NCBI GenBank assembly: GCA_003485885.1
Contig: DNHM01000254.1
Coordinates: forward strand, 1-6,242
Length of the DNA: 6,242 bases
Source: Acidimicrobiaceae bacterium
GTDB taxonomy: Bacteria; Actinomycetota; Acidimicrobiia; Acidimicrobiales; UBA10347
Direction of reading: 5' to 3'
Positions 1-6,242 of the stretch are shown piece after piece. How positions within the stretch are numbered: position 1 is the first letter of the stretch; each line of letters begins with the position of its first letter. Both the position numbers and the translations under genes were made by a program. The notes under the pieces were generated by a model. The model made no database searches. It was not told the origin of the DNA and worked only from the letters and a program-made list of their open reading frames with translations.

Positions 1-1197
1 GTGTCGACTCAGCAAGCAACAAGCGGCCCTCTCAGCGGTGTTCGGGTTGTAGAACTCGGTGTCTGGATCGCCGGTCCAGCAGCAGGTGGCATCATGGCGG
101 ACTGGGGTGCCGACGTCATCAAGATCGAGCCCCCCGAAGGTGATCCGTCTCGGCTCTTCCACGGCATCCTCGGCGGGGTCTTGCCTTCCAACCCGGTGTT
201 CGAGCTCGACAACCGGTCGAAACGTTCCGTGGTGTTCGATCTGCGATCAGAAGACGGCATGGCCAATGCACTCAGGCTCATCGCAACTGCCGATGTCTTC
301 TTGACCAACATCCGTACCGGAGCGCTCGAACGGTTAGGGCTTGACTACGACACCCTCTCGGCACAGTTCCCCGAGCTGATCTATGCCCATATCAGCGGCT
401 TCGGTCGAGAGGGCCCCGATGCGGACCGAGCAGCGTTCGACATCGCAGCGTTCTGGTCACGCTCGGGCATTGCCGACTTGTTAACCGCCCCGGGCGAAGA
501 TCCCCCATTCCAGCGTGGTGGCATGGGCGATCACAACACTGGCCTCGCTGCTGCAGGAGCAGTCAGTGCTGCGCTCTTCGAGCGCACTAAGTCAGGTCAC
601 GGTCAACTCGTATCCACCTCGCTATTTCGCGAAGGCATGTACACGATCGGCTTCGACCTCAATACGAAACTCATGTGGGGAACAGATATCGCAAAGAACG
701 GTCGTGCGTTCGCTTCCAGTCCGACGGCGAACAACTATCTGCTTGCCGACGGGCGTCGGATCTGGGTCATTGGCGTCGATGTACGCCGACACTGGGCGCC
801 ACTCTGTCGAGCAGTCGGGCTCGCCCAACTCATTGAGGACGAACGGTTTGCGACGCCGCGTGACCGTAGCGCGAACGCAGAAGCACTGATTGCCCTTCTC
901 GATGCCGCCTTCGCTGCAATGGATATGGCGGCCATCGAAGCGGCGTCGTCGGCCGAACCCGACTTCTTCTGGGCACCCGTCAACAGTCTCGATGACTTGC
1001 TCGCAGATCCGCAGTTTGCACCCTCTGGAGCACTCGTCGAAGTACCGGACTCTCCCGGATCATCAACCACTACGACGATGGTTGCAACTCCCGTCGACTA
1101 CTCACGCACTGTCGTGCAGCCCCGTTCACTCGCTCCTGAACTCGGTCAGCACACCGAAGAAGTGCTTGCCGAGTTGGCCGCTCACAACGACGCCTAA
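1..1197 (+). CDS. CaiB/BaiF family (family III) CoA-transferase
   Basis: Predicted cytoplasmic 398-residue enzyme that moves CoA from one acyl-CoA to another carboxylic acid; the same fold also includes alpha-methylacyl-CoA racemases. The N-terminus (about residues 11-50) has the family opening LSGVRVVELG, then GADVIKIEPPEGDPSR, the CoA-binding region. NRSKRSVVFDL (71-81) and the segment DVFLTNIRTGALERLGL (98-114) are also typical. GMGDHNTG (174-181) places D177 at the position of the catalytic Asp that forms the acyl-anhydride and glutamyl/aspartyl-CoA intermediates in this family. The C-terminal part (NNYLLADGRRIWVIG, then RRHWAPLC) is the usual second domain. Length is normal, so the gene looks complete. 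The GTG at base 1 gives a natural N-terminus, but the upstream region is outside the window, so neither a ribosome site nor an earlier start can be excluded. The stop is TAA. The substrate cannot be told from sequence. It converges with the molybdenum hydroxylase gene, so the two are not co-transcribed. Confidence 0.93.
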   Translation: MSTQQATSGPLSGVRVVELGVWIAGPAAGGIMADWGADVIKIEPPEGDPSRLFHGILGGVLPSNPVFELDNRSKRSVVFDLRSEDGMANALRLIATADVFLTNIRTGALERLGLDYDTLSAQFPELIYAHISGFGREGPDADRAAFDIAAFWSRSGIADLLTAPGEDPPFQRGGMGDHNTGLAAAGAVSAALFERTKSGHGQLVSTSLFREGMYTIGFDLNTKLMWGTDIAKNGRAFASSPTANNYLLADGRRIWVIGVDVRRHWAPLCRAVGLAQLIEDERFATPRDRSANAEALIALLDAAFAAMDMAAIEAASSAEPDFFWAPVNSLDDLLADPQFAPSGALVEVPDSPGSSTTTTMVATPVDYSRTVVQPRSLAPELGQHTEEVLAELAAHNDA

Positions 1198-1225
1198 AAC
1201 GCAACGGCGCCCAAAAACGAACTAA

Positions 1226-1260
1226 GGCGGGTCGTGCCCCCCTTGGTGGCAAGACCCGCC
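1226..1260. terminator. GC-rich hairpin between convergent genes, probable terminator
   Basis: The arms GGCGGGTCGTGCC (1226-1238) and GGCAAGACCCGCC (1248-1260) pair over 13 positions with one mismatch, around a 9-nt loop. The hairpin sits 28 bp after the CoA-transferase stop and 42 bp from the stop of the convergent hydroxylase gene, where a shared terminator is expected. No T-run follows directly on the + strand. On the - strand, the exit sequence has a TT pair and then TTTTT about ten bases further on (1213-1217 on the + strand), so it is a better match as the terminator of the hydroxylase gene. The rest of the gap, 1198-1302, shows nothing else. Confidence 0.62.
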
Positions 1261-1302
1261 TCGGAACGAATCAAACGATCAGACGAGCGCTATTGCGCCG
1301 CT

Positions 1303-3609
1303 CTATCGGGCTGCAGCGACTGCTTCCCAGACCGCTTTCGGGGTGCACGGCATGTCGATGTGGGTAACGCCCATATGGGACACAGCATCGATCACCGCGT
1401 TGTGCAGCGCTGGCGTGGAGCCAATCGTGCCCGACTCGCCGATGCCCTTGGCACCAAGCGGGTTACGTGGTGATGCCGTCTCGGTGTTCGATACCTCGAA
1501 GCTCGGAAGCTCAGAAGCAGCTGGCACCAGATAGTCCATGAGGTTGGCGTTCTGGGGGTTGCCCAGTTCGTCGTACGACACGTGTTCGTAGAGCACCTGG
1601 GCAGCACCCTGGGCGATACCACCGTGCTGCTGACCGTTCACCATCATCGGGCTCAAGATCGTGCCGCAGTCATCGACAGCGACATGGCGCAACATGGTGA
1701 CACCGCCGGTTTCGGTATCGACCTCGACCACCGACACGTGAGCGCCGAATGGGTAGGTTGCTGACTGGCCGTCGAAATCGTGTTCGTATGCCAGACCAGG
1801 CTCCATACCTTCGGGAAGTTTGGATTCATCGTTGGCTGCGGTTGCGAGCTCGGCCCACGACAGCGCTGATGTCGGAACACCAGCAACGGCCAAGCCGGTG
1901 CCATTGGTCTCGATGTCGTCGACGCTGGCCTCGAGCAGGTGTGACGCCAGTGTCTTGGCCTTTTCGAGCACCTTTTGTGAGCCGACCAAGATGCCGGAGC
2001 CAGCGGTCTGCAACGAACGTGAGCCTGCCGTACCTGCGCCACGTAGGACCGTGTCGGTGTCACTGTCGAAGAAGTTGACTTCTTGCATAGGCACACCCAG
2101 TACATCTTCGACGATGGTCGAGAATGCTGTGTCATGGCCTTGGCCGTGCACGCTTGTGCCGGCATAGATGTTGATGTCACCGCTGTCGGTGACTTCGACC
2201 TTGGTGTATTCCACGTGAAGGCCGAGCGGGGCGGTTACTTCGACGTATGCGCTCACGCCGATACCGATCTGTTTTGCATCGCCGGAGGCACGTCGTTCCT
2301 GCTGCTGGACTCGAAGGTCGCTGTAACCAGACGCTTCGAGTACCGCGTCGAGCGCTTTCTCGTACTCGCCGCTGTCATAGTCAGCACCGGTCGTAGTAAC
2401 CAGCGGGAAGTCTTCTGGCTGCAGGAAGTTCATGCGGCGGATCTCAGCGGGGTCGATGCCCATCTCGGCCGCAGCAATATCCAGAACGCGCTCGATGAGC
2501 TGGGTGGCTTCGGGACGACCAGCGCCTCGGTAGGCACCAATGGTGGTCGTGTTCGTCATCACGCTGGTGCCGTTGAACTTCACCTTGGGCACGTCGTAGA
2601 CGGCGGGAGCGAGCAGCTGGGTAAGCATGGGCAACACGGCACCGAGGGCTGGATACGCGCCCGTATCGGCGGTGACCTTGGCATCCATGCCGACGATCTT
2701 GCCGTCGCTCTTGAGCCCAAGCTTGCATTCCATGACCATGGCCCGGCCATGCATCATCGCGACCATGTTCTCTGAGCGAAGCTCGGCCCACTTACATGGC
2801 ACACCGAGCTGGAGCGCTGCGTAACCGGTCAGGACGTACTCGACATACAGACCTGACTTGGGACCGAAGCCGCCACCAACCCACGGGGTTGCACAGCGGA
2901 CCTTCTCTTGCTCGAGGCCGAGCAGTTGGGCCACCGGCTCTTGCAGACTGTGTGGGCCCTGGTTCGAACACCACAATGTGAGTCCGCCTTCGGGCTCATT
3001 CGGAATAGCGACCGCACCGTTGTTCTCCATGGGAGCACCAGCGAGACGCTGGGTCAGCATCTTGACCGTGGCCACATGGTCTGCGCCTTCGAGCGGATCG
3101 ATGTCGATAGGTGCGCCATCTTCGCCCAACGGGAAGTTGGTCGCAAAGCAGACGTTCGTGTCCATATCGTCGAAGATCGGCGGCGCTGCCGCTGCCGATT
3201 CGATGTCGATGACGGCATCGATCGGTTCGATATCGGCCCATACCTGCTCAGCAGCGTCAGCAGCTTGGGTCTGGGTTTCAGCAACCACCATGGCAATGAT
3301 GTCGCCTACGAAACGGACCTTGCCCTTGGCCAACGGTGGTCGGGACAAGTTCGGTGGCATCATTGCGAACAGCGGGACTGCTGGCAGATCTGTGTTGTCA
3401 GATGTGTAGATGCCGAGCACGCCAGGCATGCCTACACCATCTTCGATATTGATCGAGTTGATCGTTCCGTGCGCGATGTTTGATCGCACGAACACAATCG
3501 CTTTGGTGTCGAGCTTCATGTCGTCGACGTAACCGTTGACGCCGTACAGAAGCCCTGGGTCTTCCTTGCGAAGAACCGAATTGCCAAGAATCGAACCAGC
3601 AGTAGCCAC
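1303..3609 (-). CDS. Xanthine dehydrogenase/CoxL family molybdopterin-binding large subunit (form II CoxL-like)
   Basis: Predicted 768-residue catalytic subunit of a molybdenum hydroxylase, which would bind molybdopterin cytosine dinucleotide and hydroxylate an aldehyde, heterocycle or similar substrate. Residues 1-150 form the a/b hammerhead domain (GNSVLRKEDPGLLYG at 9-23, then VRFVGDIIAMVVAE at 98-111). The Moco-binding domains follow: PMENNG (193-198), GGGFGPKSG (245-253), AYRGAGRPEA (359-368), HGQGHDT (488-494) and GAKGIGESG (719-727), where E725 matches the family's catalytic base. The AYRGAGR loop defines the form II CoxL group; true CO dehydrogenases have AYxCSFR with a catalytic Cys, absent here, so CO oxidation is doubtful. 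The GTG start at 3609 is chosen because GGGAG lies 8 nt upstream and the N-terminus VATAGSILGNS matches family openings. The same frame runs on to an ATG at 3732, but those 41 extra residues look non-homologous and would overlap the divergent gene. Stop TAG. No FAD or [2Fe-2S] subunit gene adjoins it. Confidence 0.92.
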   Translation of the reverse strand: MATAGSILGNSVLRKEDPGLLYGVNGYVDDMKLDTKAIVFVRSNIAHGTINSINIEDGVGMPGVLGIYTSDNTDLPAVPLFAMMPPNLSRPPLAKGKVRFVGDIIAMVVAETQTQAADAAEQVWADIEPIDAVIDIESAAAAPPIFDDMDTNVCFATNFPLGEDGAPIDIDPLEGADHVATVKMLTQRLAGAPMENNGAVAIPNEPEGGLTLWCSNQGPHSLQEPVAQLLGLEQEKVRCATPWVGGGFGPKSGLYVEYVLTGYAALQLGVPCKWAELRSENMVAMMHGRAMVMECKLGLKSDGKIVGMDAKVTADTGAYPALGAVLPMLTQLLAPAVYDVPKVKFNGTSVMTNTTTIGAYRGAGRPEATQLIERVLDIAAAEMGIDPAEIRRMNFLQPEDFPLVTTTGADYDSGEYEKALDAVLEASGYSDLRVQQQERRASGDAKQIGIGVSAYVEVTAPLGLHVEYTKVEVTDSGDINIYAGTSVHGQGHDTAFSTIVEDVLGVPMQEVNFFDSDTDTVLRGAGTAGSRSLQTAGSGILVGSQKVLEKAKTLASHLLEASVDDIETNGTGLAVAGVPTSALSWAELATAANDESKLPEGMEPGLAYEHDFDGQSATYPFGAHVSVVEVDTETGGVTMLRHVAVDDCGTILSPMMVNGQQHGGIAQGAAQVLYEHVSYDELGNPQNANLMDYLVPAASELPSFEVSNTETASPRNPLGAKGIGESGTIGSTPALHNAVIDAVSHMGVTHIDMPCTPKAVWEAVAAAR

Positions 3610-3617
3610 TCGTCTTA

Positions 3618-3622
3618 CTCCC
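3618..3622 (-). promoter_or_regulatory. Ribosome binding site GGGAG deciding the hydroxylase start
   Basis: Read on the - strand, GGGAG lies 8 nt before the GTG at 3609. It is the best Shine-Dalgarno match upstream of the conserved N-terminus and supports the GTG over the in-frame ATG at 3732. Confidence 0.7.
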
Positions 3623-3700
3623 AATGTGGATGAACTCCGCAAACTTAGCTGGTGTGGGCGGCTCGCACCGTATTGAGGTCCAGAGAAAAGTGGAGTTTCT

Positions 3701-3704
3701 GAGG
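3701..3704 (+). promoter_or_regulatory. Ribosome binding site GAGG before the cyclotransferase GTG
   Basis: GAGG lies 6 nt before the GTG at 3711. It favours that start over the ATG at 3624, which has no purine-rich site upstream, and over the GTG at 3717, which would be 12 nt away. Confidence 0.55.
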
Positions 3705-3710
3705 CACACT

Positions 3711-4631
3711 GTGGCGGTGCAGGTTTTGTCATTGTTTCGCCGACATCGCCCGGTCATGGTTGCAGCCATCCTTGTGGCAGTTTTGGCCACCGGATGTAGC
3801 GGAGGTACTCGTCCGACGCTGACGGATGAACGCCTCGTCGAGACGCCCGACTCGGCCGCTGTACCCACCGTTGCCGGTGCGACCGCAGGCACTGCCGAAG
3901 AATCGGCTGGCACTGCACTTGGACCGGGAGAGGTTGAGGCGCTTGTCGTCGAAGTGCTCGAGACATTCCCGCACGATGCGACCGCTTCAACCCAAGGACT
4001 TGAGCTCCACAACGGCGTGTTCCTCGAGAGCACCGGGCTCTATGGCCGGAGCGATATCCGGCGGGTTGATCCCGCAACCGGCAGTGTGCTCCAAAGTGTC
4101 CCGATCGATGAACAGTTTTTTGCCGAGGGCCTCACCCGGGTTGATGATCAGGTCATCCAGCTCACCTGGCGTGAGAACACGGCGTTCTACTGGGATGCCG
4201 CGACCCTCGAACGCATCAAAGAGGTCAGTTATGCGAGTGACGGTTGGGGGCTTTGTTACGACGGCTCTCGTCTGATCATGACCGATGGCACACCACAGCT
4301 GACCTTTCGAGATCCGATGACCTTCGATGAGACAGGCCGAATCCCGGTAACGCTCAATGGCCAAGAGGTCTACAACCTGAACGAGTTGGAATGTGTTAAT
4401 GGCATGGTGTGGGCCAACATCTGGCAGACCGAACTCATCGCCCGCATCGATCCTGCCACCGGTGTGGTCACCGGACTCGTAGACGCCATCGCGCTTGATG
4501 CTCCAACCGAGCCTGAGAACGCAGTGCTCAACGGCATTGCGTGGGATGCATCAACACAGTCGTTCTATGTCACAGGCAAGTTGTGGCCCAACATGTACCG
4601 GGTGAACTTCGTGCCCGCGCCCACAGGCTGA
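3711..4631 (+). CDS. Glutaminyl-peptide cyclotransferase (plant-type, five-bladed propeller), predicted lipoprotein
   Basis: Predicted 306-residue exported enzyme that converts N-terminal glutamine of proteins or peptides to pyroglutamate, releasing ammonia. The N-terminus is a lipoprotein signal: an RRHR basic stretch, the hydrophobic run VMVAAILVAVLA (15-26), then ATGC with C29 as the lipidation site. The lipobox is slightly atypical (Ala at -3, Thr at -2). A Thr/Ala/Gly-rich linker follows to about residue 75. The catalytic domain shows the family landmarks in order: STQGLE (93-98), ESTGLYGRS (106-114), AEGLTR (138-143) and QLTW (150-153). These are followed by DGWGLCYDG (177-185), LNELE (223-227), WANIW (234-238), LNGIAW (273-278) and FYVTGKLWP (285-293). 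Length is normal for a bacterial member with a signal and linker. GTG 3711 is preferred because it follows GAGG and gives a compact signal peptide; GTG 3717 is possible, and ATG 3624 would bury the signal behind 29 unlikely residues. It is the first gene of a + strand run, ending 6 bp before gmd. Confidence 0.88.
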   Translation: MAVQVLSLFRRHRPVMVAAILVAVLATGCSGGTRPTLTDERLVETPDSAAVPTVAGATAGTAEESAGTALGPGEVEALVVEVLETFPHDATASTQGLELHNGVFLESTGLYGRSDIRRVDPATGSVLQSVPIDEQFFAEGLTRVDDQVIQLTWRENTAFYWDAATLERIKEVSYASDGWGLCYDGSRLIMTDGTPQLTFRDPMTFDETGRIPVTLNGQEVYNLNELECVNGMVWANIWQTELIARIDPATGVVTGLVDAIALDAPTEPENAVLNGIAWDASTQSFYVTGKLWPNMYRVNFVPAPTG

Positions 4632-5606
<975 letters not shown>

Positions 5607-5613
5607 GCCGCTC

Positions 5614-6242
5614 GTGACTGTCGCTGGTATCGATCGATGGCGCGGCGGTTGGATCGTCGCCGAGCTCCAAGGTCACGAAGTCTGTCTTTGGGCAACCGAC
5701 ACGATCGGCGAGGCCTGCAGCAGGCTCGCCAACCACCAGGCTGTGGGCATCGACATGCCGATCGCCTTGGCGAAACATGGCACCAGAGGTGCCGAAGCAG
5801 AAGTGCGCGCTGCTCTGGGTGCATCCGCCCGTTCAGTCTTCACCAGCCCGACTCGCTCCGCCGTCGTCGCCGACACCCAAGGGCAAGCCACCGAATCGAA
5901 CCGAGCTGCCGGTGGCCCAGGCATATCCGCACAGGCCTTTGGCCTGTTTGCAAGCATCCGCGAGCTACGCACAGCACTCGCAGGGCCTTCCTTCACTCAC
6001 TGGTGGGAAACACATCCCGAAACCAGCTTCGCGTTGATGAACAACGGCACGCCCCTCGCGTCCAAGCGATCAGCGCTCGGTATTGGCCAACGGCTCATGC
6101 ATCTGCAGCGTCATGTCCCTGCCATCCACGATGTCTTGCTGGAGTCGCCGCCGAAGGTTCCCGTGGACGATGTGCTCGATGCCATCGCCGCAGCCTGGTC
6201 GGCTCAGCGGATCATCACCGGTGAAGCGGTCATATATGGACC
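5614..6242 (+). CDS. DUF429 family protein (predicted RNase H-fold nuclease), 3' end cut by window
   Basis: Partial gene of 209 codons, open to the window end. The family is a predicted nuclease by fold; no reaction or substrate is established. The N-terminus VTVAGIDRWRGGWIVAEL gives the first strand pair with D7, as in RNase H-like proteins. GIDMPIAL (45-52) supplies a second conserved Asp, D47. The segment TRGAEAEVRAALG then ASARSVFTSPTR (57-81) matches the family block usually written R..D...R..LG.R.SSVF..P.R. HWWETHPETSFALMN (129-143) is the conserved E-HPE-SF block. KRSALGIGQR (151-160) and DDVLDAIAAAWSAQR (185-199) are the last two blocks, so little of the protein is probably missing. 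GTG 5614 is the only reasonable start: it directly precedes the conserved strand, has GGTGA 7 nt upstream, and the frame upstream offers no other start near the gmd end. It lies 7 bp after gmd, probably in one transcript. Position 60 of the block, often Asp, is Ala here. Confidence 0.85.
   Translation, partial: MTVAGIDRWRGGWIVAELQGHEVCLWATDTIGEACSRLANHQAVGIDMPIALAKHGTRGAEAEVRAALGASARSVFTSPTRSAVVADTQGQATESNRAAGGPGISAQAFGLFASIRELRTALAGPSFTHWWETHPETSFALMNNGTPLASKRSALGIGQRLMHLQRHVPAIHDVLLESPPKVPVDDVLDAIAAAWSAQRIITGEAVIYG

Larger units (their letters stand above)
3610..3710. promoter_or_regulatory. Divergent intergenic region between the hydroxylase and cyclotransferase genes
   Basis: The 101 bp between the two proposed GTG starts must hold the promoters of both the leftward hydroxylase gene and the rightward three-gene run, unless a promoter lies inside a gene. 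I could not find a convincing -35/-10 pair on either strand. TAAGTT on the - strand (3644-3649) and TATTGA on the + strand (3671-3676) are weak -10-like hexamers without a good -35 partner. No clear inverted-repeat operator is visible. The call rests on gene arrangement, not on a recognised motif. Confidence 0.5.

Noticed and set aside
2515..2535. Possible true CO dehydrogenase (coxL form I) active-site loop
   Set aside because: The bases encode AYRGAGR. The Cys that binds copper in form I enzymes is absent, so the gene should not be named as a proven CO dehydrogenase.
2083..2775. 230-codon open frame on the + strand inside the hydroxylase gene
   Set aside because: It is antisense to the conserved Moco-binding domains, has no recognisable motif and no convincing ribosome site; it is a shadow frame.
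3398..4033. 211-codon - strand frame across the divergent region
   Set aside because: It overlaps the conserved starts of both real genes in other frames and has a low-complexity Ser/Thr/Arg composition without domains.
5637..6224. 195-codon + strand frame overlapping the DUF429 region
   Set aside because: It is Arg/Ser-rich out-of-frame translation. The alternative frame from 5614 carries all the DUF429 blocks, so this one is a shadow.

Overview
The window carries five protein-coding genes on 6.2 kb of fairly high-G+C DNA, with almost no non-coding space. Four of the five genes appear to start with GTG. Gene content (a CaiB-type CoA-transferase, a form II CoxL-like molybdenum hydroxylase, a plant-type glutaminyl cyclotransferase lipoprotein and a GDP-mannose dehydratase) fits a free-living actinobacterium, possibly an Acidimicrobiia-like lineage. 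That placement is inference from composition and gene type; no rRNA or other marker gene is present.

Left block (1-3609): a family III CoA-transferase gene on the + strand (1-1197) faces a molybdopterin-binding hydroxylase large-subunit gene on the - strand (1303-3609). The two converge on a 105-bp gap holding a strong GC-rich hairpin, a probable shared terminator. The hydroxylase has the AYRGAGR loop of 'form II' CoxL proteins, not the Cys-containing loop of true CO dehydrogenase. No FAD or iron-sulfur subunit gene adjoins it on either side, so it is a solitary large subunit here.

Right block (3711-6242): a 101-bp divergent gap separates the hydroxylase from a tightly packed + strand run of three genes. 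These are a secreted glutaminyl-peptide cyclotransferase lipoprotein (3711-4631), GDP-mannose 4,6-dehydratase gmd (4638-5606) and a DUF429 predicted RNase H-fold protein (5614 to beyond the window end). Spacings are 6 and 7 bp, which points to one transcript and probable translational coupling. The three genes share no obvious pathway: envelope protein N-terminal modification, deoxyhexose sugar-nucleotide synthesis and a predicted nuclease.

I see no tRNA, rRNA, CRISPR array, insertion sequence or phage gene, and no clear evidence of a new multi-gene system. The points most worth a second look are the orphan form II CoxL-like protein, the unusual cyclotransferase-gmd-DUF429 operon, and the start-site correction in the divergent region.
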